A stretch of 64,000 nt of DNA from Ophiodon elongatus (GCA_016806645.1 JACSYO010000566.1:948001-1012000); one strand, 5' to 3'. Positions 13,568 to 25,607 are shown, counted from the first letter of the stretch. Notes: generated from the letters alone by a model not told the origin. Translations and numbers: made by a program.

Positions 13568-13938
13568 CGCCGATGTCATGTCGGTGAGATGTGAAGTCAG
13601 GCTCTGTTTAATCGCGCCGCTGACAGCTAAACTTACAACCTGCCACATACATCGTGAATCTGTGTGGATCGAGTACGTACAGTATGTATGCGTGCACGCT
13701 TGGATGCGCTCGCAAAGCTCACTCGCAGGTACGCACGTGTTCTGTTCGGGGCCGCGCGCTCACATGTCATCTCGGCTGATTTTCCCTGTGAGCTTTGGGC
13801 GCGCGAGTGTGTTTAAACATCTGCATGTGCTGCTGCGGCTCAAGTGCATAACTTGTCATAATTTGACTCAAAAGAGCTTGAAGTGCAGATAGAGGTCAGT
13901 CACACCCCCTCCTCCCCCGAAAGAGAGCGGCCGAGGGA

Positions 13939-13941
<3 letters not shown>

Positions 13942-13975
<34 letters not shown>
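13942..13975 (+). repeat. (AG)n microsatellite
   Basis: About 17 units; a purine tract in the opposite sense to the nearby CT tracts. Confidence 0.95.
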
Positions 13976-13978
<3 letters not shown>

Positions 13979-14312
13979 AGGAGGAAGTGAGTCAGAATGA
14001 GAGCGAAACAGATTGATGCAGTGGGTTTCACTTGACACTCCCACCTTTAGCCGTTACACCTGAAGGGAGAAAAGCAGATGTTTGCCCGTTCGGCTTTCTG
14101 CTTCTTCTTTTTTTTTTTTTTTTCTCCATCTGTCAGTGGGAGATGCAGCCTACTCTCCACTTATCTATCTCTGTCTTCCGATTCCCCCCCCCCCATCCAT
14201 CCCTCCTTAACAGTCTCTCTCTGTCTCCCTAAATGTGTTTCTTGTATTGCTTCATCATAAAACACACCCACACCCTTCATTTTCCCTCCTCTCCCTCTGT
14301 ATATTTTAGCCG

Positions 14313-14313
14313 T

Positions 14314-14358
<45 letters not shown>
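14313..14358 (+). repeat. (CT)n microsatellite
   Basis: About 23 units with one TT interruption. Confidence 0.95.
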
Positions 14359-14539
14359 GCAGGGTGGGAGGATGTGTAGGCACCAGTGTCGGTGTGACTT
14401 CAGCCGATGCTGAAAATCAGCGCTCTCTAAAGCTGTAGCGCCCAGCATTTGCATCTGGAGTGTTAGGAGCGTTAGAAAGAGAAAGAATAGATGTTTTTTG
14501 TGAGTGTGGTGCCGTGTGGTTTGTCAAGGAAAGCAACCA

Positions 14540-14560
14540 CAGTGGTGGGTGAGGGTCTAT
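14540..14560 (+). repeat. 21-bp direct repeat, second copy
   Basis: This is an identical copy of the 21 bases at 13547. The DNA between them carries poly-T, (AG)n and (CT)n tracts but no recognisable mobile element. Confidence 0.9.
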
Positions 14561-14583
14561 AGTACAATACAGGGATAATTCTG

Positions 14584-14601
14584 GCTGATCATATGATCAG
14601 C
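14584..14601. repeat. 18-bp palindrome
   Basis: GCTGATCATATGATCAGC is a perfect palindrome 23 bases after the second 21-bp repeat. One this long is not very unlikely by chance in 64 kb. Confidence 0.9.
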
Positions 14602-14849
14602 ATCCCTAAAAAGAAGGAAAATGAGGCAAGAAAAAGACGAAGTGTCAGACGAGTTTCACGTCCTCGGTTTAAATAAAAAAGCTATTTGAAAAATACAATT
14701 CAGGCTAAATGTAAACACCCATCACGCTTGGCGGACCAACTCTCTGGTTCTACTTTGACCTGACGTACATGCCCGATTACCCACGCTTTCCCCCAGCGTG
14801 ATTGGGGATTATTACTCACACTCTACCTGTGAAAGGTAATGGTTCAGAT

Positions 14850-15090
14850 AATGTTGCTCAACTTCCCCTCAGCTCTCGGTCGTGGTTTTTACCGCCAGCA
14901 ACTTTAGTGCATTCGTTCACTGACTCCCACGACTCTCATCGGCCTGGTTTCCAGGCAGCTGTTTTCAGCAACAAAAGAAAAGCTCTGATAAACCCGCTGT
15001 ACACCACGGCTTCTCGTACCAAACAGCAGCAGGCGGACAACAAATAGCCCGATGAACTCAGTGGAGCGTTTAGAAGCCAGGTAGCCATAT
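14850..15090 (+). repeat. interspersed repeat family C, copy 1
   Basis: It shares an exact 24-base core with the copy at 31385: AGGCAGCTGTTTTCAGC followed by AACAAAA, at 14953-14976. It also shares TTCCCCTCAGCTC upstream (14863-14875) and a diverged GAACTCAGTGGAGCGTTTAG segment downstream. It resembles a teleost repeat that I cannot name. Confidence 0.65.
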
Positions 15091-15772
15091 ACTTAACCCA
15101 AGAACAACATAGACCTGTGCAAGGAGAGTAAATATGCTACAAATAGCTCTCCCAAGCTCCCGAGCTGAACCGCAGGAGAGTGATACGGGATCAGAGAGGA
15201 TTGATTGGGACGAAGATGACCAAGAGTCTGTTTTGGTACACAACATGTGAGAGATAAAACCTCCTAAAAGAGGATAAAAGTGATCATCTCATCGCAACTT
15301 TTGGCATCAGTGGGCGATTTAACGCGTGATCTTAGCTATCTTTGAAGCGGTGCATACTACGCAGGCGGCCAGATTAGTGCCCGGGAATGAGGTGAGGTTT
15401 AGCGCACTGACCTATATTTTATTTAATCCCAGTCATTTATGATGTCTCCCTGCTCGGGCCAGTGGGACAAACTGCTGCTGTTTTTGTTCTCTGTTTCCCT
15501 GCTCTTTATGGGGGTGGGGGTGCACAATCTGGTGTTAGCTCAGTGTGTAATCACGCTAATTAAAAGGTTTAAGATTAAATGCGTTCCGCACTCTATTTAG
15601 AAAGTGTAAATTGCAAACTTAATAAGTGGCTGTGTGTGTCACCTGCACCAGCTTGTAGTTATATTTTTTGAGCTCTTCATGAATCACACACTGTCGGTAT
15701 GAAGTTTCACACACACACGTCTCTGACACACTGAGGCCCCGCAGAAAGGACACTGAGCCCCGAGCTGCACTT

Positions 15773-15831
15773 TTTGTTGTTGTTGTTGTTGTTGTTGTTG
15801 TCATGCGCCCATTTAAAAAAAAAAAAAAAAA
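15773..15831 (+). repeat. (GTT)n followed by poly-A run
   Basis: About nine GTT units, then a 13-base gap and an A run of about 17. Confidence 0.93.
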
Positions 15832-17160
15832 GTAATAACATTCCTCACACAACTCTGCTTTGAGAGCTTCTGCTCCAGCAGCCTGATTCGAGTGAAGGGG
15901 TTATTGTTGCTTGTGAGCGGTTTCTGCGATGGCGGTTAGGTTGCAATCTCCACACACACAAAGGCAGCGAGAAGGAACCTGGCGGCCGGCGATGGAGACG
16001 GCGAAATGAAAGCCGTTCCTCCTGGGTGATTCCGCCGGGCCTGGCTTTTGTCTGCGCTGCCTATCAGACCTCTATGTCTGCACGCGCGCGCGTGTGCGTG
16101 TGTGTGTGTGTGTGTTTTGGTTTTTCTCTGTGTGCACCGACTGCCAAGTTGAGTTGCGTTCAAGGCCTCCTCAGCGCCGCTACTTTCAGCCGTCTGCCCG
16201 CTCTCCTCTCCCGCTGCCGACCCCTGTTGATTCCCCTGCTTTCAAATGCATGAAGCATTCCGAGCTCAACCAAAGAAATCACCTTCTTTTTTTTTTTTGT
16301 TGCAGATGCGTGCACGAGTGCACAAACACACACACACGCACGCACACACGCACGCGCTGACCTAATCTGTCTCCAGCTCACACCGAAGCTGTCGGATGCC
16401 TCTCCTGCTCTGTCACACTCGTTGTGATATGGTGTGCGTTTGTTTGCCTGTAAGTGTGCCGCGCACACGCACGAACACGTCGTCGTGGTTTTACTTCACG
16501 TGACCCCCCCCCCACCCGAGTTAGTCCTTGTGTGCCGTTCACCCCATTCGCCGTCTCGTTTCCTCGACTCCACGAGGCAGTGGGACACTTACAGTGCTTT
16601 GACATGACGTGGAGGCATTTCAGCCCCTTTTACCTCACCGCATAGAGAGATAAATGCCCGTAGCCTTTGGTTTGGAACACGGCGTGCATGGGGTTGGCTC
16701 AGACGAAACATAGCTGAGCTAGTTTTGGTCTGAGGAGGAATGTTTTAGTCACATTGCTGGAATAAAAAGCGCTTTTGGTTTGGCGGAGGCAGATCGCACG
16801 GTGCTAATGGCTTTTGGACGGCGGACGAGCAGAACGGGGAATGTGCAGCACGAGGAAGTGGAGAGAGGTTTCTTGGTGTAGCAAACCTTCACTTCTGTGT
16901 GTTCACCTTGTAAATGAGTAAATAAAACAGAATGCAAACATACATTGCTTCCCCATTCTGGAAATCATGTTTCTTCCCCTCCTGACAATCAGCTCATTCA
17001 GTGTTTTATTTCTTTATTTTTTTATCTTACAAATGTGTGTGCGCATGTTTATTAATGCTCACACGTATATATATATATTCCCACGCACAAATGAGATATT
17101 CATGATCCTTACTTCTGGCAGCAATGGAGGCCAGAGGAGCGCCACCAGTTGCTCTGTTGT

Positions 17161-17350
17161 CTAATTAGCATGTTAATGATATAAATGCTGTATAATTAAC
17201 ATTGTGGGAGGGGATTATGCACGTGGATCATTGTCGGATCCATCTGAGGGAAGAAAGGGTCATGCAAATGAGTTTAAAAAGCACATTAACGAGCGCTTTG
17301 AATGAAATTTGCCATGTGATTTAGTCCAAGAAATGCTGTTAAAAGCCGGG
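17161..17350. promoter_or_regulatory. candidate conserved non-coding element in intron 1
   Basis: This AT-rich, low-repeat block carries CTAATTAG (17161), an octamer ATGCAAAT (17262-17269), GGATTA and several ATTAA or TAAT cores. It sits among repeat-filled DNA. The density of homeodomain-, POU- and Otx-like sites is suggestive only; conservation was not tested. Confidence 0.3.
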
Positions 17351-17888
17351 AGGCTGAGACAAAAAAAATCTGTAGCTTCTTTATGCGTCTTTAATATTTT
17401 TATTTTTTTTTGCTTTTATGGTTAAATCTCTGTAAAATTGAGTCTCGCAGCAACATATTATCATGCTTTGATAACTGGCAGCATACCCACCTCATTCAGT
17501 CATCGCTTTTTTTTTTTTTTTTTTGAAGGAGGAGGAGGAGCCCCGGTGTTCCTCTTATTCGGGGCCTGTGGCAGTGTTTGTTCTTCTAAGGGGCTTAGGG
17601 GGAGCGACGAGCAAACCGAATGTAACGTGGTGTGACAGGCCCCGACTGCAAGTGGCAGCCTGAAACACACGCAAGCCTAATCCGAGCCAGTAGGCTTTCT
17701 AGGGATCTCGACTTACTCAGCAGAATGCACTCGCGAGCCACCAACGCGCAGGCAGTCCTCACGGATTAAGGCGAGGTGAAAGCGCATCAAAGAGACCGAA
17801 AATGCGACCTCCGACTCCCAGAGTCCCATGTGGACACAGTCAATTAGTCAACAGTGCACATTTCTTTTCTGATCGGACAGGTGAGTGA

Positions 17889-17972
17889 GGGCTGCAGATA
17901 ATGATTCTTTTCATTATGGATGAAGCGATCAATACTTTTTAAATAATTAATCTTTTAGTCTGTACAATGAAT
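17889..17972 (+). repeat. interspersed repeat family B, copy 2
   Basis: It starts GGGCTGCAGATAATGATTCT, continues TTCATTATGGATGAAGCGAT and ends TTAGTCTGTACAATGA. It is collinear with the copy at 5574 but decayed. Confidence 0.6.
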
Positions 17973-18772
17973 TTAAATCAAAAACTCTTAACTCAAGTTC
18001 CCAAAAGAGGCATTTATTTATTTTCACAAAAAGGAGACCCGTAATGAGACCAGTTTAACAATTCGATCAAGAGTCCACTTGGGTAGTAGACGTATTGACC
18101 CAAAGGAGGGGCCCAAAGGGGGCCCCTGTATTCTTGTACGTAGGATGAAACAGTAGTGGCTATTGTGAACAACATATTTATCATTAACATGTCATAATTG
18201 ATTGATAATAGATCAATTCAAGTCTCATTGGATATAAGTGTATACGTTATTTAAAATACGGCAACGGTCTTGATGAAGAGTGTGACGTTGACCCTTTGAC
18301 CTTGCTCAAAGTTGTATTGTGTTCTCTCAGTATATCTCTCTCCCTTTGCGACCTTCACACGAGCTGAGAAGTGTCGTCCTCAAGCGTCGTGATGGAGATG
18401 GGTGCTGCCATGTGAGCCCCGAAGACCCGGTGACACACCGCATCAGCGTTAAACCACCAGCTCTCTCCGCCAGAAACACTGCTCATCTTTTGAAGCGTTT
18501 GTCCGTTTCGATCCCACACCCTCCCCCTCACCCACCGTGCACACGGCTCTTCCAGGCTGCCGTCTCTCTGTGATGTATAGTTTTGGTGGGGACGCGGCAG
18601 TCTGGTCCAGAATGGCCAGCGACCTCGCCGTGACCCAGTGGGCCGTTGTGTCGCGTGGAATCACACTGCGAGTGTTGGAGCGTGTCAGAAGGGAGTTTGC
18701 CTTTTGGCGGCTGAAGTGGCGGTCATCGGAGGCCATCTGGGAACCGGGTCCAACAGCTTCAATACACGGGCG

Positions 18773-18801
18773 GTGTGTGTGTGTGTGTGTGTGTGTGTGT
18801 G
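18773..18801 (+). repeat. (GT)n microsatellite
   Basis: About 14 units. Confidence 0.95.
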
Positions 18802-19642
18802 CACGTCTGAGCATCAGCAGGGCCGCTTTAGTTCTGTTTATGTAATTTGATATTCATGCACCGGTGGCATCCACTTAGACGTGTCGTGTTTGTGTGTGCG
18901 CATCGGTCCGTTAATAGGATCCGCCCCCCATAACCTCCCCTGCTATGTATGTTTTTTAACTCTGCGGCATCCGCATGGTTGAACATACACGGATGGCATC
19001 GTTCTCTCCATTTGTACTCGCTGTTCTTTTTTTATTTTTATTTTTATTTTTTTAAAGTACACATGCCGCATTCCCAGCAAATGGGACGCCACAACAACGA
19101 ACACATTCAAGTGTGAGCACCTTTCTGGTCGTCTCAGTGCATCATTTGGCGGTTGGCCATGTAGTTAGACAGTTGACAGTCTGAGGCGGACCGATGACGG
19201 GCACTCAGAGAACCACGGACAGACAGCAGCTGGCTTGTAGATTGACAGGCAGGAAGCTTTCATTTCACAGCAGAAAAAAAGAAAAAGAAAAAAAAAAGGC
19301 GACTTGAAACTGAATAATTTAGTTGACTGCAGCTGGGAAAGTCACTTGGATAATTCATGCGTTGGGCACACTTTGTGAGTGTGCTGTGTGTGTGTTTGCT
19401 GTGATTGCCTGTCTGTGTGCACGTGTGTGCGCGATGTGATTGGGCTTTGAATGAATTAGGAAAAGCGGGCGAGTTTCGGGGGTCTCTGCGCGTGTGTGTG
19501 TGCGCGCAAGCGGTTCGGTCTTTTTGAGTGAATTACAAAGTCAGATGTGTGCTTGTGACAAATCCCTTGTAAAGATAGTGTTTCTGCAGCTCGAGGGATA
19601 ACAAGGAGTCAGCGAAGCTTCAGCATAGAAGTCACAGAGAGT

Positions 19643-19657
19643 CACACACACACGCAC

Positions 19658-19727
<70 letters not shown>
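19643..19727 (+). repeat. (AC)n microsatellite
   Basis: About 85 bases with two ACGC interruptions at its 5' end. Confidence 0.96.
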
Positions 19728-20234
19728 CTGCATGCAGCACAAAGTGTCTAGCTGCTGTTTGATTTCATCAGCAGACCTGATCTCAATGCCAACATGAGAG
19801 AGTGGGTGGATGGGTGAACTGAATCCTCTCATGGGTGGTGGGCTTCTTCCAGAAAGAAGTTTTCTTGCCATTTTTCATTTCTAGATGGTGTTTGAGACCC
19901 ACTGGACGTTGAATGCTCTTACGTGGTCAACAGGCCATGAAACATCACCTCTGTGTCCCACATGTTTGCACCCTGTAGATTTCCTGGTGCAACTCACTGT
20001 GTCTTTAAATTGGGCTGGATTAAATCTAGATCCTCTCCAGAAAGGGGGGGTGGGGTGGGGTGGGGAATTCTCTCGGTGCTGTGTGGACGGTGCGTTCAGG
20101 TACACTGGACAAGCCTTCGGAAGGCAGAAGAAATGAAATTCTCTCTGAACACTTTAGCTGTAGCGGGATCCCTCTCAGTTCTGCATGGCAGGGTTCTACG
20201 TTTCCATTCCAAATCCCAGTAAAGCTGTCTTTTT

Positions 20235-20236
<2 letters not shown>

Positions 20237-20271
<35 letters not shown>
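20237..20271 (+). repeat. (GT)n microsatellite
   Basis: About 17 uninterrupted units. Confidence 0.95.
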
Positions 20272-20273
<2 letters not shown>

Positions 20274-20531
20274 ATGTGTGAATGCACGTCTGTGTGTGTC
20301 TGTGTGTGCTTGCTTACATAGCTGTTTGAATAGGCTGCTTGTGTGAATTTGCTGCCTGTGTCAGAGAGTATGTAGACTTTTCTACAGTGTGTGTGTGGAT
20401 CATAAACTGTACACAGTCAATGTTACAGTGGATCTGTCAGTTTTTGCTTCTGTACTTGTAGGAACATCCATGTGCAGTGGTTGACTTACATACAGTATGT
20501 GGTTGTTTTGGTGTGTAGGTTAATTAATCTA

Positions 20532-20536
20532 CGTGT

Positions 20537-20620
<84 letters not shown>
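20532..20620 (+). repeat. (GT)n microsatellite upstream of exon 2
   Basis: About 44 units, nearly perfect. It is complementary to the (AC)n tract at 23219-23302 on the other side of exon 2. Confidence 0.97.
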
Positions 20621-20621
<1 letters not shown>

Positions 20622-22782
20622 AGGCTGCTCTGTTGTAAAGAGCTGGTTAACTGACACTCACTTCTGATGGCTATTACACTCTCACAGCGCAAAGTGGCGT
20701 TCACCGCTAATGGACATTTTTTCCGTACGGAGGTAGTCCTTACTCATTCTCCTTCATACACATTTTATCATCTTAAAATGGTATCGAGACTCATTTGATT
20801 AAGTTTTTTTTTTCTCCATCTCATTACGGTGTTTCAGTCTCACTGTGCTGGCTTTGCTTGATGTTAAACTTGGCCACTTTCTACTATAATTTCCCTCTCT
20901 GCCCTCTTACTTCACACTCGGCCAGTTTAGTATTGCACTTCCACAAAATTTGGGGACTCACAAAAGATGGATTACAAAATAAATGGTGTTGTTTTTTTTA
21001 GGCCCCCTATTATTTTCCTTTATCCTCCGTCCCAGGTAAATAGCCATGTTTTGCAACCTCACACCCACAGTTTGTAAGGCTTTCTGTTAAAAATGAGGCA
21101 GTCTTCAAGCCCAATCTGAGATGACCCTGATCTCGCCACTAGACGTAATTCTTTCTAAAAAAGCATGCCCCTTTCAAGCCCATCCTTTCATCTGCTCTCC
21201 ATTTATTTTAACCAGTGCAGTGCTTGTTAACAACCCAGTGAAGGCTTGGCCCGTGGCGTTACCGCTCATGCAATCAATATAACAGTCAACGCTGCGCTTC
21301 CTCGGGTCCTCAGCAATACACCTGCCATGGTATAGTTGCGTCGCACATCCAAGTTGCGGCTACTCACTGTACAAAAATTGTAGCTAGATACACTTTGTTT
21401 CAGGTAAAAACATGTTAATGTTCAAGATCTTTGGGCGGACTTGGAAGAGAATTTCTGGATTCAGTGTGGTTATAATAAAAATCAATTTAATAAAAGTTGG
21501 CAATATAGTGCATAATCCTCAGCTGAGGGTTCATAAGCCAATGGCAGGCCACAGCCTTTCAGCAGTTGCCTAAAAAAGCAGCCTGAAGAGAGTTAACTGT
21601 CTGTGCGCATTGACCTAAGAGAGCCTCGAACTGACCGGTACATTTGATAATATAGTCCAGTAAAAATGTGCATCGTCGCCTCTCATTGGCTCAGTTTTGT
21701 AGCGTGGATTTGGTTAAAGTTTTATGATAGTAGAATCGATGATTTCGGTTGGTCTAGAGCTGGTGCAAAGGTCTCTCCCAGACCTACCGGCACTTGAAGT
21801 CATCTCTCCTCCCTCTCGTAAAGTTGAGCGTATCCACTCCTCATGAGGAGATGCTGATCAGTTCTGCAGATCAGTGTGGAGCATGGGCCTTTCTTCCTCA
21901 TCCCCCACTCCTATCTCATTCCATGCATACCTGAACTAAGTCTAAGTAAGAAACTCAATGTGGCTTTCTGCTATGTCACGCATACTCCTTGCCATAAGGC
22001 TCGCTATTCCTTATTAATTATATATTGTAATTTATACATAGACATTCCTTATTTACAAGTGTAAGTCATATTATATTATTACAACCTAACAAACGCCAGG
22101 ATCAGACTTTCTGAAGAAGAGTTCGGTTAAAACGCAACATTATGTTTGACCCCCTGGGGGATAACGCATATCCTCCGCCCTTCTGTGTCCTCTCTCAAAG
22201 CTTTCATCACGTGGGCAACGGTCTCACTAGGGGTCCGTTTCAGGTCTCTGGAACGTGGTGGAGATGTTAGTGTACCACCTGTTCGTGTCTCCGAGGTCGT
22301 CCGCCGGCTCGTCTTCTCGGCAGGGAGCAACCCGCGACAGTAAACAGTCCGTGGTGAATCACAAACAGGCTGCGCCTTCTATATCGCTGCCTCACGTAAG
22401 ACGATGGATGACCCCTGGGTGTTCAGGACTTGGTGGGCGGTGTTGCGTTACTGCAAGACCTTCCAAAAATGAACATTCCCCTTCATAATGTCCGTATGAC
22501 ACAGAATGTATTCATGCAAGTTTGTTTTGTGTGTTTTGAGTTTGTGCAGAAGAACAGGGATGTTTCATTATTTATATAAGCTTTGATTTTATTTCACCTA
22601 CACAGATTATTGATTACACCTCCTCTCTCTCTCTGTTTTTTTTTTTTTTTTTTTTTCAGAAGCCTTTTGTTTTGTATCGCTCTGCTTACGTCTCAGGACC
22701 TTTTCCCCAACTCTGCATAACTCAGCTCAAATGGTAAAATAGCTCATGTGGGTGTTTTGTGTCTCTGTTTTTCTTCTTGCAG

Positions 22783-22866
22783 TGCTGGCCAGTTTCCGAG
22801 GGACTGTCCAGCACGGCCTCCCGCTGGAAATCGGAGACACGGTGCAGATCCTGGAGAAATGTGAAG
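22783..22866 (+). CDS. dock4: dock4 exon 2: first half of SH3 domain
   Basis: This 84-base exon encodes about residues 13-41, reading VLASFRGTV then LEIGDTVQILEKCE. The pattern is the opening beta strands and acidic RT-loop side of the DOCK4 SH3 domain, which packs against the ELMO helical tail and helps autoinhibition. The acceptor is ttcttcttgcag and the donor is gaag/gtacag. Both boundaries fall after the first base of a codon (a split Val at the start, a split Gly at the end). The length is a multiple of three, so skipping would keep frame but remove most of SH3. An in-frame intronic ATG lies 37 bases upstream. Confidence 0.96.
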
Positions 22867-23218
22867 GTACAGTGTGCACACGGTACACTCTCAGTATGTG
22901 TATACTATGTGTTCCTTTCAGATCGGTTGCTTTCTGTGAGAAATCCAAAATTTAGCAATGGGGGGGAAAAAAAGAAGAAAAGCACATGTGGAAGCAAATT
23001 GTTTTGCATGAGCAGTGAAGTGAACACCTGCACTCACACGCTTAGAAAATGATTTGGGAGCACTTTCCATTTCCATTAAAACTCCAGATCAAATTAATCT
23101 ACTTAAAAGCTGTTACACTCTTGGATTAACCTTATTAAATCGATACCCGAATAATTGCTCGCTCACGCTCACACACGTGCGGCGATCCACAGATTTATGC
23201 ATGCAACCACAAACGAGG

Positions 23219-23222
23219 GACA

Positions 23223-23302
<80 letters not shown>
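23219..23302 (+). repeat. (AC)n microsatellite downstream of exon 2
   Basis: About 41 units with one ATAC interruption. Confidence 0.97.
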
Positions 23303-23304
<2 letters not shown>

Positions 23305-23811
23305 AAGTTAACCTGGAGGATATCGCACTCTCATATATTTTTTCGAGGGACATCATGGTGCAGCATGTGTGCAAAATGAGCAGCGTCATGTCTTTGGTGA
23401 ATGCCTGTGGAAGTCATGGTTGCTACCGTTTCCTGCTCCACAGACTGGCTGCTTTTCCCGCCTTCCTGCCCACGCTGAGTCTGTTTTTCTCCTCTGCTCG
23501 CTTCTCTCTTCTTTTGCCGTCTGTCATGGGGTTCTTCCCTCCTTTTGCTCCGTATTCTCTATCTCTGTCTTCAGGCCTTTTTTTTTTTTTTTTTTATTTT
23601 GTATTATATGAACTCACCTAACCACAGGAAAGCTGCACTGTTACGCACACCGTAACACAGATGAGCCCACCATGCACAAAGACGCATGCACAAAGACGCA
23701 TGCACACCTCCCCTCTTCCGGAGCTCTTGACACCCTCCGCTTCACTTCCTGTTGGGAGGGGCACACACTCGCGCCGAGAGTCAGCCAGTCAAAGGGTTGT
23801 GATATTGCGGT

Positions 23812-23836
23812 AAAAAAAAAAAAAAAAAAAAAAAAA
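23812..23836 (+). repeat. poly-A run
   Basis: An uninterrupted A run of 25 bases in intron 2. Confidence 0.95.
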
Positions 23837-24761
23837 GGCCCAGAGGAAGTAGACAATCGCACAGCCAGCGGAATGCTTGGCCCAGAAGGGAGGAACAAAA
23901 TCAAATTCCTGCCAGCAGCGAGGAGGCTCAGAGACGGGGTGCTGACAGCAGTGGAGACAGACTAATGGGTCTGCCTCATGTTGACGCTGTTGACACTTCA
24001 AAACACAAGGAGCTTATCATGTGAGCGCGTCTTTGCTGACATGGGGGCACCTGTCGGTAAAGGCACCGCCCCGGTGATGGATTTTTCGACTCGGCATGTC
24101 ATGACTTTGGCTGAGTGTGCAGTATATAGTCAAAGTGATATGTTGGGTTTTTTTACATGAAGTACTCCCACCACAGCCCTATCACATGAGCCCAAGTACC
24201 TCTTCATAGACACCACCTAATGCTCCATCTTCCAAATGTGGATGTTAGTGGAATGCACATAAAGAGTGGATATTGCCGCAGTATTTTTAAGCTTCTGTAC
24301 TCGCTTATTCATTCGTTTTTTTGTTCAGGTGTTGCGGCTGGTTCAGGTGTACTGTGCAGTCAGCACTGTTGCAACAGGTCGTTTGCTCGTTATCGTCACA
24401 ATAGATTTACTGAAGATGAGCATCACGTGTTTTAAAATTCCTTCCAAGCTACTTCAACCTTTCCCTGCCAAATGCAGAAGTACCCCTGGTGTGGAATCAC
24501 TCATTAATTATCACATCCCTCTGGTCTCCTACTGATGTCTTGCTACCCGTCACTGACGTTAAATGTTTCAGAATGCCGTCACAGAACTTGACCTCTGCTA
24601 CTGAAAGAAAATTACTCATCTCGAAAAATACTAAGCGCGCGTCCCGCGGTTTCCGGACCGGGGAACAAATTACTCAACGCTATTCCGACAAATTCGGAGA
24701 GAAAGTACTACCTAAGTCACAGATGCTCTGGCGAAGCCCGACAGTGATTAGAATAATCTAA

Positions 24762-24815
24762 TGCATTTACATTTGAGCTATTTAGCTAATGCTCTTATCT
24801 GGAGGGACTTACAAT
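24762..24815 (+). repeat. teleost repeat core, degenerate
   Basis: CATTTACATTTGAGCTATTT, then AGCTAATGCTCTTATCTGGA and GGGACTTACAATGACTG match the pattern ATTTAGC-GACGCT-TTATCC-GAGCGACTTACA, which is widespread in fish genomes. I cannot assign a family name safely. Confidence 0.6.
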
Positions 24816-25548
24816 GACTGCAACAGTGGAATGAGCTCAAATCGTCAGTTCGGAAAAGAGCATCAGCTCAAAGCCTCAGATATAAACGTATTAGATTGTT
24901 ACTATCAGCATTGGGATTTGCTAAAGCGTCAAGCATGTACTAATTTGAGCCCAGATTGGAGTGTGTAATGGTGTGAGCAGAGCGCGAGCGCGAGCATATG
25001 CAAGCCGTAGCTTTTTCACTCTTTTTTTTTTTTTTTTTTTTTACTCCGTCTCTGCTTTCCTTTTCTTTTTTTTTTCATACTTGCTCGGACGAGTCGGGTT
25101 GACGGGGGTTCTCGGTAGCGTCGTCTCTCCGGTTCCTTCCCGTCACTCTGCTGGGCGTCAAGCCTGCGGCCCCTGCAAACAAGTTACCTCGTACCGCGGC
25201 GCTCCCGGGTGCTTCGATGACATCTTTATTGGCAGCGGAAGGTCCTTCAGTTGGCAGCGAGATGCCCGGACAGCGATCCGTTTATGTCTCAGTCCCCTTT
25301 TCACATGACACTGAATTGGAATAAAACTAAATTTGGTACACACACGGCTGTCCGAAGGATCGGATCGTCGTCATCGAATCTCACACGGGCACACATGCTA
25401 TCCTTCTCTTATTAAATGCATAATATTCCGTACGTCTCCACCGTCTCTGCCTGCGTGCCCTGCAGTCGAAGCCGAAGGTATAAAGAGTTCAAGGTGTATT
25501 ATTCATATGGATATGGCTGTAAATGAAAATGGCGCTTTGTCCCTGCAG

Positions 25549-25589
25549 GCTGGTTCCGAGGTTTCATCCTGAAGAATCCAAACGTCAAG
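25549..25589 (+). CDS. dock4: dock4 exon 3: SH3 core with WFRG motif
   Basis: This 41-base exon reads (G)WFRGFILKNPNVK, residues 41-54. The Trp followed by F/Y-R-G is the conserved SH3 tryptophan that lines the proline-peptide groove; human DOCK4 has WYRG here. The acceptor is ccctgcag and the donor aag/gtgagc. It starts within the Gly codon shared with exon 2 and ends on a codon boundary. Confidence 0.95.
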
Positions 25590-25607
25590 GTGAGCGAACT
25601 TTTTTCC

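Larger units (their letters stand above)
1..22782 (+). other. intron 1 of dock4, 3' part; no gene seen
   Basis: No reading frame here resembles a known protein, and the longest open frames are translations of CT, GT or AC repeats. The region is read as intron because it ends in a polypyrimidine tract and AG directly before exon 2, and because the missing first exon must lie upstream. It holds many microsatellites (listed separately), decayed interspersed repeats near 3129-3254, 5574-5682, 14850-15090 and 17889-17972, a 21-bp direct repeat (13547 and 14540) and a possible conserved block at 17161-17350. The stretches between these, including 1-1205, 1742-3128, 10464-12227 and 20621-22782, show nothing I can identify. 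ATG-TGG occurrences were checked and none is followed by a DOCK-like N-terminus. Confidence 0.75.
22867..25548 (+). other. intron 2 of dock4
   Basis: This 2,682-base intron holds a long (AC)n tract (23219-23302), a poly-A run (23812-23836), a poly-T run near 25022-25042 and a teleost-type repeat core at 24762-24815. The 25080-25310 part is GC- and CpG-richer than its surroundings but shows no coding pattern. Nothing else is recognisable. Confidence 0.85.

Noticed and set aside
18108..18126. Inverted repeat GGGGCCC-AAAGG-GGGCCCC
   Set aside because: The 7-bp arms in a locally G/C-rich spot are too short to call a terminator or structural element.
22127..22343. Open frames on both strands in a GC-richer stretch before exon 2
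   Set aside because: No recognisable domain, and no splice or start context to support a gene.
1..22782. Search for the first coding exon of dock4
   Set aside because: ATG-TGG occurs at several places (for example 5779, 13450, 17828, 20496, 21958) but none continues as a DOCK4 N-terminus before a donor site.
22746..22955. In-frame ATG upstream of exon 2, giving a product beginning Met-Trp-Val and reading through SH3
   Set aside because: Met-Trp recalls the true DOCK4 N-terminus, but the following residues (VFCVSVFLLA) are the translated polypyrimidine tract, and a canonical acceptor separates it from the exon.
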